Positions 46,511 through 57,454 of a stretch of 64,000 bases of DNA are shown piece after piece. The translations under genes were made by a program, and so were the position numbers. Every line of letters starts with the position of its first letter. Position 1 is the first letter of the stretch. Source of the stretch: Ulva prolifera (taxonomy: Eukaryota > Chlorophyta > Ulvophyceae > Ulvales > Ulvaceae); contig CM041200.1 in NCBI GenBank assembly GCA_023078555.1, positions 6,611,361-6,675,360 on the forward strand, written 5' to 3'. The notes under the pieces were generated by a model. The model did no database searches and had not been told where the DNA came from. It saw only the letters and a program-made list of their open reading frames with translations.

Positions 46511-47944
46511 CGATGGCACTACGTGCTTAGCCCACCGGGCGTTCGAGGCGGAGGCACAGCTGTGTAGGTGCCACTTTGACGTGGCGTTGGTATGACTGTG
46601 TGGTGCCATGCCATCGTCCTCTGCTGTAAGTGGTATACCTGCGTTGAAATCGTTTTGACAGGCCGACGCTGTGCTAGAGAGGGCATTGGTCAGAGATCTA
46701 TTGTGATGTGTTGCAGCAGGTTGTGGTAGCGATGTTGTTGTATCTCAGATATGTCACGTCACGGAGCAGGTCAATAGACGAGCGGATGTCGCAGTCGGCA
46801 AAGCACGGACACCAGGATGATGCAGCAATCATTGCAGTCAAGAATTCTGTTGCCATTTGTAAAGTGATTGTGCTGCAGTGTTGCAGTGGCAGTGCATCTT
46901 CGCAGCAGCGACGGCACATGACGCTGAGAAAACGATGCAGCGCAGCGCTGCTCAAGCTACAGTTGCAGCAGCATATTCCCTGTGACTAGCGTATACGCTG
47001 AGCTGCATCTAGTGTGCTCGGGAGCTGACATGCTGGGACAGCAACGTGACGCTGCGTTGTGCAAGCAGCTGAGCAGAGCAGACGGCAGTTCCCACTGCAA
47101 TAATATAGCAGTGCAGCCTTTCTGCAGAGAATTTCCGAATGCATAGTAGCGGCGACGCGGTGCACAGCATCAGAGAGCTGCCAAGTGTAGGTAGAGACGG
47201 TGGTCAGATAGGCAGCATACCGCGGCAGCCTCTGCATTCGGAATTTGCTGAATTCGCAACGACTGCCCTTTAAGAACAGGCGGCAGGGCTGCACGCACGT
47301 CTGGGCCTGACGACGACAGGCACAGAACGGTGAACCGCGCACCTGGATCGTCAGCGAACAGAGCTAAACGCGGTATAACGTGCAGCTGTATAAATTCAAA
47401 GCAAACACAGAGATTTACATACTCACAGCGCCTCGGACAGGGCATATTGCGCCGCTGTTCGCAGCGAGACCACCTGCCGAAAGCATCTGCCATCAGCATG
47501 CCGAACCTTGCGCGATGGTGCGCCCGGCAACAGAGCTTACAGAGCGTTGAATTTAATGAAAGATCAGAAGGTGGATTGCAGCGGCTCGCGAGCGGCTGGA
47601 GGACCATGAAAGGCACAGCACGAAGCAAAGAGCGCATGTACAAAGGGCATACACAGCGATTCGCATGATCACAGCGACTCAGAAACGACATAGTGCATCC
47701 CTGTTCGCATCGAGAGCACCTGCTATCAGCAGCTCGTAGCTCGCGCGGTGTTGAGCCCGATGACAGAGCGTACTGAGCACTGGCAAACGGAGCTGAGAGA
47801 TTGCTTACAGCGGCTCAATCACTTAAACATATGATATAGCTGATAATCAAACGCACTAGGTGGGCTACGTCGTGCATGAAACCGGTCCAGCACTGCCTGC
47901 GACGCACGGTGCCTCTGCACGGATCATCAAGAGAGGATTGCGCG
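46511..47944. other. Spacer between the two protease genes
   Basis: No homology-supported gene. A 174-codon Cys-rich frame on the minus strand (47691-47170) overlaps degenerate repeats and is not credible. The part from about 47330 carries the degenerate tandem repeat described separately. Confidence 0.5.
47425..47830. repeat. Degenerate tandem repeat, period about 245 bp
   Basis: The segment starting CACAGCGCCTCGG near 47425 recurs as CACAGCGACTCAG near 47672. The same order of words follows: CAT..TG, TGTTCGCA.CGAGA.CACCTGC, ATCAGCA, GCGCG.TGG/TGTTG, GCCCG..ACAGAGC, and finally TTGCAGCGGCTC / CTTACAGCGGCTC. Only about two units are visible. Confidence 0.5.
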
Positions 47945-50900
47945 GTCAATGCTTAACTTGAGCGTACTCTGCCACGATGGCGCTTTGGTGCCGGCTCATG
48001 GTTCACTTCCTTTAAGACATCTAGGATCTTTGGCATTAGTAGGAAATGCGGCAGGCAGCCCTTGTGCGGTATGTTATCAACCGCATACGATGTGTCTAGC
48101 TTCATCAACGCCAATTCTTTTGTTGTATCATCGACGGATGATGAGGGGCTTCCTTTTGGTTCCTCATACCAACAAAGTCCACAATGTATGCCAAGCAGAC
48201 GTCCTGAAGATGCTACCACCGCACCTCCACTGGAATTTGGCATCGCTGCAAGCATGACATGTCCACGTCACAGTCAAATCAAGTAGGTGGACGATGATGT
48301 TCTTGAATTCGTGGCATGACATGACATTGTGCAATCTTGCATAGAGGGCCAGTTGATTAACAGTGGCAACAAGTCCAAACCTCAACTGAAGGTGCTAGAG
48401 GCACCTGGTACAAAGTAAAAAATCATGAAAAATCTCCACCATAGACATGTTATCAAAAGTGCATGTTAGAGCCTACCTATGCACTATGCTGTATCATGTC
48501 TAGGTTGTAACGATCTCAAGCGAGCATGCGTGCCTGAATTTGTGAGGTTAATCCGTTGGCAATCCTGCAGAATGGTTCACATGCGAACAGCCAAAGCAAC
48601 AAGGCTGTAACTCAACCTGCGTGTAGATACATTACACATTGCCAAACGCCTGTTCTAGTACATCTCGCAGCACTGTTTATAAAGATCATATGTTGATCAC
48701 ACGAATGGTGATGCTACATGTTGGACAATGATATAATGAAGGCAAATCCTTCGCAATCACCCATTTGACAGTTGTACAAGCAGTCACAAATGAAAGTTTC
48801 GCACCGCCTGCGTACGAAGCAAAGGCATATCTCATGATTTCGTCGTAGCCAGTGATTGTGCCGGTTGGCGCTTGGCACCCGGCTGGTGGAGGCGTGTCCA
48901 ATCCCTCTGGATAGGACAACAACGTAGCAGTCGCCCCGATGTACACCTCACCATTATCCACTGCTTCGAACCCTTTGTCGAGGTGTTTCGCGTTGTCCGC
49001 GGGCTCCAGGAAAGCAATATCAGGCTCGAGTTTGTAGCCCTTGCACTTCAATGGCATGCCAAACGCCTGGATATCAGTTGCAACGACGCCGTTAGCCACA
49101 ATGACATGCCCTGCGGTCAGCACATAGGAATTGCCATTGTGCTTAAATGCCACGCCTGTGCCAGCTCTTTTTCCCGCCACGAGAATTGGGTCCACCAGCT
49201 TACGGCTTGCTGTGATGACATCTCCGGTGGGGTACTCACGCACTCCAGCACCTGTGCAACATCGTAACTTTCAGTATTCCACATGCCCACAAGACACACA
49301 ACTTGCTGGGAGTATTTCTTACAATGTTGATTGGGACATCACTGTCACATCAGGCATGCCATGGCATGACACTCTTACTGCATGACTGAAACTAAGCATG
49401 CTCCGCTTGGAAGTATGCTCAAGTGTGCTTCACAAAGCGGCTTGGCTGCGGGGTGGCAGCCTGTGTCATGCATGGGCAACTCAAGATCTGGTCCTCCAAA
49501 CATAAGTCGGTAGCTTTCACACCGTCCTCACGCTGATGGACTTGTGAACTCTGTGCCAGGTTGTGCATGTCACATACACCATAAACATTACGAGCTTTCA
49601 TGGCCATATGCTGGCATGCCGTGACAGGGCCATGCAGCTTTGGCGAACGTACATATGTTGTAATGCATGCAGGCCAGAGCCTAAGTGAAGACACACGTGT
49701 GCTCGTGCCGGTGACGACAATTGCCTTCGAAGCTGTGAGGCCCTCCTTGTCAGCTAGCCTGATTCTGCCCTCGTTGTCTGTATCGCACACGACACCGCTA
49801 ATTTTGATGTTATTCACATCAATGCCGAACTCCGCCGCGATGCTGACTGCTCGCACGCTATTATTGTTGGTTTCAAACTGGACAGGCTCGCCATGCTCGC
49901 CACACTTGAACCATTTGGTTGGCAAAGCCATCACTCTGCAGCAGGAACAAAGGAGTCTGAAATCATGTGGTTGACACACAATGGCGCAAAACAAGGCAGG
50001 AATGGAACCCAGGAGCATGGCACGCTAAGCCAGTAGCGAGGCAGTATGTACACTGCAATATCAGCGCCCAAATCGAGATGGCCATGTAATCTACAACATG
50101 GAATTTCGATGCACAGTCAGGTCGTACATCTACTGCAATGGCAGGGCATGCATTGCGTTGGCATGCAGTGCATAAATGAGCTGGAACAGGACAGCACCGG
50201 ACACGTTGCACACATCCACTTCTTCCGACCATGCTCTAGATAAATCCACTGCAGAAGGTATTTGAGAGAAAACTCACTTAGCTTCACTCACAATGCAGGT
50301 GCCATTTGCATGTGCAGGAGCTCGGAATATTGCGTACTGTACATATCACACCTAAATGTGGCACTGCATGGCAGCACAAAGCAGCTGGCTGCGAAAGCAG
50401 TCTTGCCTACAAGATATCACTGCACTCGACACTGTGGACCAGGGTGCGACACCTTGCACCTCCACAGGGCAGTCAATGTCTCCAGCCATGCCATGCCTGG
50501 GTGTGGCGTTGACCACAAACGTTACGACGAGCGATAGAGCGAGTTCGGACCAGCAGCATGACTACCAGGACGAAGGGCACGTACCAAGACAATCAGTATG
50601 TCCTGTAGTGGCTGGTTCAAAGCTGCGGACGCTTGCCCAAGCACGGGTCGACGACCACTTGAAGGCTACATCAACAACACGCAGCGGAGCTCAGACATAA
50701 CTAGGCGGTTTCATTGACTCTCGAGGCAAACGATGCGCTCTTGCAGCAGTGTTCAGCGTTCACGCTTGAGGAAACTGGAAGCAATCTGATTCGTCGGGGC
50801 ATCCCAATCAGAACCAATCCACCTTTTAAATCATGTTGTGTGCAGTAATTCATTGTGTTAAACGTGCATATGCCACGCAGACGAGCTTCCTAGGTTGCTT

Positions 50901-50955
50901 TACATCTACGAAAGTACACCAAGCCACCATCGCTATCAAGGAATCTCGAGAGACA
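47945..50955. repeat. Direct duplication, unit 2
   Basis: Partner of 43497-46510. Ends near CTCGAGAG at about 50945-50953, after which the sequences are unrelated. The spacer between units is about 1.4 kb. Confidence 0.93.
47953..49931 (-). CDS. Header plus trypsin-like serine protease, copy 2
   Basis: Tandem paralogue of the gene at 43506-45485 with the same three-exon structure: 49931-49697, 49251-48778, 48245-47953. The stop is TAA instead of TGA. The catalytic His, Asp and Ser motifs are unchanged (YVLTAGHVIV, EPDIAFLEP, NSSGGAVV). The exon 2 protein differs from copy 1 at a single residue (Pro to Arg at about 83), and exon 3 at five. Exon 1 differs at nine residues, all between 21 and 49 (for example VVIAKKF to VSIAAEF and DSIEV to NNIKI), while the flanking header residues are identical. 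Both copies are open and splice-competent, so both may be functional. Confidence 0.72.
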
Positions 50956-51904
50956 AGAAGCGATCGTCCAGACTACTGCAAAAAAGAGAAAAGATGGTCT
51001 GGTATACAGCAAATCTCGTAAGGACATTAACTTTTCGACAATACAGCTGGTATTGCTTTCCCAGCCGAGATGCGTACGGCATTCATGGCGCTTCCGACTG
51101 CCGCAGTGTTGCCGGACCGTTGCAGTCCGCGTATGGGAGTCTGTCGACGCTGCGGATCCACGCCCACCCATCCAGGCCCAGCTGAGCCCGGATATGCTAA
51201 ATGATTAATGAGTCAGGCAACCTCTTGCTTCAAAATAGACCAAGCGCATGCACGAATTTCGGTGCGCAACGGTTGGCAAGGCCATGTAACGGGTTTGGTC
51301 AATCTGATGCTACCGCAAGTTCAAGTTTCTTGCGCGCGGTCCTTGACATCGCACGGGTCCGATCCGGGCTGCATGACGACATGGCTCCACGCGTGTGTAC
51401 AGTCCAACAACAGCACTCGTGCCTTTCTGGGCATAGAGGGTCCGCAATCGCGGGTCGTAATCGAGTGTCCAGTACCAAGGCCGCTTTCCTGCCGGCAACG
51501 CTGCGCTGCCACTTGCATGCCTATGAAGGCCGTCTATACAAAGCCCAGACCTTTCACATTCGCTCTGACATTCACAGCAGGACGTCTGCCCCTTTCGCGC
51601 TGCTTACGCAGTGACATCTTGTGCAAGCGAGGGAATGTGTACGACAAAGCAAGCAAGGCAGGTAGCACCGCGAGTTACAACCAGAGGAACTGCACACCCA
51701 CGCAACCAGCCACACGCAGCACACATCAGCACTCCCACGCAACGTCCGCACCTGCTCTGTCCACAGCCACACAACCACAACCACATACAAGCCCCCCCAC
51801 CCAAGCCCCCACGCCCCACACCCACAACCACGACCGCACGCCCACCCACACTCGCCGAGACACCAACAACAACCCCATCCCCGGAGGCCCCAGGCTTCCC
51901 CAGC
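50956..51904. other. No gene recognised; CA-rich tract
   Basis: 51700-51880 on the plus strand is strongly C/A-rich (CCACACCC, ACAACCAC words), a G/T-rich tract on the minus strand, directly downstream of the last placed exon of DUF3638 copy B. The C-terminal exon that copy A retains was not found here. Confidence 0.45.
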
Positions 51905-54000
51905 AACCTTGATTTGTCCTGGCCCTCGCGGAAGGCCGCCACGTAGCGCATCTTGAGCACGGCGGCCACGCTGCCCCAGTCCTTCTGCGGCCGGGCTTCG
52001 AGGCGCGCAATTTTCGTGTCCTCCTCCTCCTCTGCCACCTCCTCCTGCTGCTGCTGCACCTCACGCTCGCACTCCTCCGCAGCGCTGCTCTCGGGCAACA
52101 CGATGGCTTGCTTGCGCGAGGCGGCGTGCTGCCGTAGCATCTTCATGCAGTGGGCGCCCTCTGGGCCGAGAGCCGCCGGCTCCCCGTCCACCACCAGCGC
52201 CTGCGGCCACATCTGCTTCACGCCTCGGCGCTGGCTGTCTTCCATCGCATGTTGAGAGCCTGCCGTGAGTGAGACCTCGGATTCAACCACGTTGCTCCGA
52301 ACACGTGTGGACAACACTTTGGCATTACGTTGCGCCGCTAGCTGCAGGCCGGACATAGCTTGGTGGGCAGCAACCGGGGGCCATCGAATGGACCACCCCA
52401 TCACCAGGGCCCTGCCACGCAGAGGCAGGCGGCCGCACCTTTCTCAAGAACGACTCCAGGGACTGTGTCGTGGCGGCGCGGCCGTACATGCCCTCCAGGG
52501 TGCTGTCCTCCACCTCTGCAAGTATCGGCTGGCCCAGGCTGTGTGCACACCGGTTGCCTTGTGCCAGAAACTCGGGGAACCCCTGCACCACAGGCACTTC
52601 GCCGTGATTGCTCCTGTGCCCCGTGTACCTTGTGAGCGCGGGAGTCTGACGGGGGGATGCCCTGCTGAGTACAACTGTTTATCCCGCCACTTGTGCAGGC
52701 TTCAGGCCTATGCTTATGCGGAACCCGGTGTGACGTCAACCTGCAGACATGCATGTACACCCACCGCCGGCCTCTGTCCACGCCATGGCTCTGCCTCGCA
52801 CAGCAAGCATTAGGCTTATCACCTCTCGCAAGGTATCGCCGCAGCCGTTGCTGCAGCCGGCTGCGGGGCAGTGTCGCCGGTGGTCTTCCAGGCTGCCGCA
52901 CCTTGCGGGTGGCACGGGCCGTGCGTGATTATCTCCACGTGCCGCTGCAGATTGTGTGCTGCCACGTGCCCCAGGCAGCACTGACATCAGTGACCATCTG
53001 CACTTTGATGAAGGTAGCATGAAGTCTTGGCTCACATCTGAGAACAGGTTGCCGAGGGCTCTGACTCACTCTCTGAGAGCTGCTGCGCAGCAGCTGTGTG
53101 CACGACATGCAGGCCTGCGGGCGCAGGCACATCTGCACTGAGCATCACCGATCACCACCACCAGCGCCTCGTCCTCCCTGATGGGTGACCGCGCCTTCTC
53201 TATCCAGTGCTTCTGCATGTCCAGCATGCACCAGCCGGCGGCCAGGTGGCGCAAGTGGGCGCGCTTACCAGTCGCCTCCAAGAAAAAGACAACGCCCTTC
53301 ATGCCAGGGCCTCCACGGGGCCCGCTTGAGGCCTGGACCTTGCCCACTAGGCATGCCGCTGCGTCGTACAGGCTCTTCCCAGCCAGCAGCGCCCCTGCAC
53401 GCCCAGCGGACCACCTCTTACACACCCAAGCACTCGTCGTTTTCACATGCGCGCAGAGCCGACCCGTGAACAGTAGTACACATGCGGTACTCTGAATTCA
53501 TGCAATCTCCAATGCTTTCCACTCCGTTCGGTGGCGTGCCACATGTTGTCTAGTCCCCCTGCCACATGTTGTCTAGACGTTCAGGTTGACAAGCTGTTTC
53601 CATGCATGTGCTCTCAGACGTAACACTGTGAGCCATCTCTGGCCTGGAGGATACCGTGGACAGCTGAGGCGACATACCTGCGTCGACCAGTGCGTTGGCT
53701 CCTCCCTTGACGATCTAGTCCAGGACTCTCTGAGCCAGAGGGGCGCTGGTGTCGCCCTGGGCCGGGAGCTGCTCACATTTGCACTTGCCGGGCTGCAGGA
53801 GGAGGTGTGCCATGCGGCCATTGGTGCCCTTGATGGTTTCGTCTTTCGTGGCTTGGGACTGGACGTGCGGCGGTAGCAGCGAGCTGTTGTCAGTTGTGCC
53901 AGAGAAGCCCACGGCCTGCACCACAGCAGGTAGGATGCGCTCAGCTGCAGCTGCAGTAGCCCAGCACCCATACAGCGCCAAGACACAGTCAGCGTGCGAT
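51905..54000 (-). pseudogene. DUF3638/DUF3645 giant protein, partial copy B (nonsense mutation)
   Basis: The same family as copy A but extending further upstream. From high to low coordinates: VVQAVGFSGTTDNSSLLPPH then IKGTNGRMAHLLLQ (53985-53715), matching the family's vGFSGTNDnr-LLP and lrGTNGkMldlLL; IVKGGANALVDAG (53714-53676), matching ADALVDAGAL; KGVVFFLEATGKRAHL with SPIREDEALVVVIGDAQ (53446-53150), matching GVVFFddxnr and fvyLDDAHtRG, with D-A-H/T-R-G changed to DAQ; VVQGFPEFLAQG with EVEDSTLEG (52597-52450); and CMKMLRQHAASR with EECEREVQQQQEEVAE (52150-51910). An in-frame TAG at 53717-53715 separates VLD from IVKGGAN. The same code uses TAG as terminator elsewhere in the window (CHLG, GCP5), so it reads as a nonsense mutation. 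The C-terminal exon is missing. Confidence 0.62.
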
Positions 54001-54714
54001 TTTTCAAACGGGCGCAGGTGCAGTATAACAGGTGTTCAGGCTGCACCGCTGTTCGCCGTGGGGACTTCCAGCGGCAGCCATGCCACGTTGTAGACCTGCC
54101 GCATGCCGTGATGTTTTGAGCGTCCGGCCACACCTCACGCAGATGTTTGGGCCAGGTTTATGGCTATGGGCTATCAAGTGTGGCAGTGGTGGAAGCCACA
54201 CTTGTCTCCGACTTTCATGGCTGTTCCATCTTCCTGTGGAACATTGCTTCTAGGCAGTCATCTGGCTCCCAGTCCACAACAGATTTACAATGACTAATAC
54301 TCAAGACTCCGTAGCACATGGGCGGTTGGCCACATGGGCGGATGGTCACGATATCTGGAGTTACATGGAAACGGGCTGCCGTACTGGACCGGTGATTGCT
54401 GCTAGACTTGAGGTGCACTCTACACTCAATGCGTTCCCTGGATGCTTCGCTGACCATCCAGACGAAGCCCCCAGTGCATACACGCGCAGCCCTGACTTAT
54501 ACAGAAGGGCCATATATACATGTACTTGTGGAGTCAAGGTGGACCCTTGGCATCACGTATGGACAGGCTGACACGCGGGCTGGTGATGTGCAAGCAGCGC
54601 AGAGCTGGTGGAGCAGTGTTCGCTGGTGGCTGATATGCTGCTGCGTTGCCATGATTGGCAATGATTGTTTGCGAGTAGAGCATGGACATCCACAACATTA
54701 GCATTCCCCACAAT

Positions 54715-55960
54715 TACAAGAACTCATCTGTTCCTTGATGTGAGGAATGATTGCCACGCAAGGCACCCACAGGAGTCATATGCGCTTCCCGGTTGTCTGC
54801 TGGATCAAATTCAGGAGACATTACATTATGCAGTTCCAGCCTGAGGGAGGTGATGACATAAACACACATGCCAGGATGCATTCTCTGTGCCTCGTGTTCA
54901 CAGAGAAAGGACAAGCCATAGTACATGGTTCATCTACACAAACGCTCTCAAATTGTGTACGTATGCCGCAGCGGCTTCCCAAATCCGCTCATTTTAGTTT
55001 TGAACGTGGAGTCACAAACTTCTCATCCTCCAGTACAAAACAACTACAACGAAGCCTACATTGCCAAAGTACGACCTCATACCTGTGCTTGCAACCACAG
55101 CTCATTGACTCACACAGGATGCTGGTGTTGACACAGAATGGATGTGCCTGGCCACGTCAAGGACGGATATATCAACTGCGTGCGCCCATGATGCATGCCT
55201 GAATCAACTTTGCTGAAGCCTTCAGACCAGAGCACGCCTGAATCACAGAACAAACTCTTTACACATTGCTGGCCAGACCAGCAAGAGGAATGTCACATTG
55301 AAGAATTGACTACAAGATCATCCGACTCCATCCACATCCTTGCTGGACATCTGTGTCGTCCTCATGCCACTGTGGGATTCCGCTCCTGCTGCTTTAACTC
55401 CAGGTTTGCAAGGTGTTCCTGAGGGAACTTTGCCTGCACCGGAGACACGTTTGGTAGAATTGTGAAATCTCACGTCTTTTCACGGACAGTCTAAGGGCAT
55501 ATGCAACACACAGCAACTTGACAGCCTGGCTGCCGGGTGCACTGCACCAACCTAGTGATCAGCGATGCATCAGACTTGCAAGGCCTGGCTATATCACCTG
55601 CAGACGAACAGCCAATACTCCGCACTGCGCTGGTGGAAATGGAGGCGCACATCACCAGCACAGATATCCTGAGGCTCGGCAAAGAGATCCCCGAATGGAG
55701 AGGGCTCCAATGTTCCTCTGTTGTCCGTACATGACTCATGTCAAGTCGCAACTGAACTCGCATGTCAAGTCGGAGCTGAATGGCTCCTGCTGAACCCCTG
55801 CTGCAATGCTGGGCCCCTTGTGCTGGCTGCTCCCTCACAGTGTATGATGCCACGTTCCAGCAATCACCTGCAGCAGTCGATGCAGAGTCTCCAAAGTCTC
55901 TATACACCGTCTTGTTATAAGCAGGGACCTATGCGCAGCATTCATCAAGCTAACTAGTGG
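54715..55960. repeat. Old direct duplication, unit C
   Basis: Collinear with 57455-58640 at an offset of about 2.72-2.78 kb. Anchors: GATGTGAGG, CCCACAGGAGTCATATGCG, GACCAGAGCACxC.TGAATC, ACACATTGC.GGCCAGACC, TTGCAAGGCCTG, CAAAGAGATCCCC. By eye roughly 75-80% identical with many indels, so much older than the protease duplication. Confidence 0.75.
55560..55734 (+). CDS. Conserved C-terminal exon, possible death-fold-like helices
   Basis: An exon-like open segment after a CCTAG acceptor, ending in TGA: SDLQGLAISPADEQPILRTA, then MEAHITSTDILRLGKEIPEW and RGLQCSSVVRT. Its counterpart in the second duplication unit keeps the same frame, the same stop position and conservative changes (HIAGKDILRLAKEIPKWRGL), which is evidence of past protein-level constraint. 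The pattern i-x-x-x-D-i-l-r-L-x-x-e-I-p-x-W-r-x-L resembles helices of death-fold domains. That is only a pattern match and such domains are not expected in a green alga. Upstream exons were not identified. Confidence 0.35.
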
Positions 55961-57454
55961 GCTGCAGAGCCGTTACCTGTGGAGCACTCAGGTCGTACGT
56001 CGGCAATGCACAGATCTGGGGATGCATATGGGGAGGATATACACAAGTAAAATCGGACTTACTTCCCTTTTACTACAGCTGTAACATGTGATCTAGAAGT
56101 ACAGTTCTCCAACTCCAATTCATTAGGGACCTGTGCAAACGCCGGATCTCCAATCGTGGTCCGCTTGGTCAGCTGAGCAAGCATCCACTCCAGCTACTTC
56201 CATAATGTTCACATGGAAGTAGTCACATCCATCATCAAAACCTTCAACGACCACCACATGGCGGTCACAGGCACCGTTTTGCCACCAACCTGAGCTCATC
56301 GCAATCCAAGCCAGACGCGTCCACCTTTGCCAGGCCTTGAGGTGAATGGGAATCCAGGTGGCGGCCGAGTCTGTCGCCGCTGGCATGAACGGCCACGCAC
56401 ATCACTTTCCTCGTTCCACTGTCCGACTGCACACCAGCCCTCGTCGTCAATACGCGGGCATTGCCTATCTGCCTCTGCAGCCATAGGTAATGGTTTGCTT
56501 CTACTAGGTATGCACTGACCGTGGCTGCTAAGTGCTCCTAGTTTGGGGCGCCTATGTTCCAACTGTCATGCGGCCGCGATCGTCCTCGTGCAGACTCCCC
56601 AGGCACACGTTCTTTGTCAAAGCAGTGACAATGATGTGACTGCACGAGCAGCACTGGCACATTGTGTAGAGTTCACTGGGCGCACCAGTGAACCAGAGTG
56701 CCCCACTACAACCGCCGGTGGCTTGGTGGTCCCGCTGTGTTGCGCTGTAGCCGCATCGGGTATACAAACACCTGTGCAGGCCATGTGCCAGCCGCCGCAG
56801 GCGCTGTGGGCGTGCATCTCGGGTGGAAGAGGGCACTGTCGCAGAGCCTGCGGCGCCGCCTCCGCCCCCCCGCCGCGCAGTGGGCCCCGGGGCTTCTGCA
56901 GCGGACCAGCATAACTCACCGCAGAGCTGTAGGTCCAGCGGGCTGCCCCGGTGGCGCTACGTCAGTGCAGGCGAAGGTGCAGGCACATGAACGGTTGTTG
57001 CCAATGCACATGGTCTCACCCAGATGTGTATTCCGGTGGGGATTATATGTTCAGTGAAATGCTTCTCGAGCTATGCAACTGGTGTTGGTGTGGCCGCACA
57101 ACCTGGCATGGTGCTGTGGAGGGAGGCTGGGCAGTGCACCAGTGCTGCCTGCCGGATGCGCTAATACACATAATGCCACACATTGACATGTGCCGCTCGC
57201 ACTATGCCGAGTGACAGTGGCGTAGGTGTTTACACAGAAAGCATTTGAAGTGTGTTACCGCGAGACTGGTCTATTTACTATAAGAGATTTGTGGTATTAC
57301 ATGTCACCGGGATTGTTTTTGCGAAAATCGTTCTCTCCAAGATCCTCAGCCATATCAACATTGATCAAAGCAGTGCGGCACACGCATCCCACAGTGCCAA
57401 TTTCTGAGAGGAGCATGCAACGCCACAACACTAACATTCTGCACAATCAAAACA
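55961..57454. other. No gene recognised
   Basis: One minus-strand frame (56386-56123) contains ACDRHVVVVEGFDDGCDYFH then VNIMEV. This resembles the histidine-bearing strand of cysteine proteases (GHxVxVVGyd..g.dYfxvn), but no cysteine nucleophile segment was found nearby. 56690-56930 is GC-rich without a recognisable domain. Confidence 0.35.

Noticed and set aside
47170-47691. 174-codon Cys-rich minus-strand protein
   Set aside because: Overlaps degenerate tandem repeats, has no domain pattern and no splice context.
53715-53717. TAG read as glutamine (alternative code of some ulvophyte algae)
   Set aside because: TAG ends the chlorophyll synthase and GCP5 frames and TAA ends protease copy 2, so reassignment is not supported; nonsense mutation is simpler.
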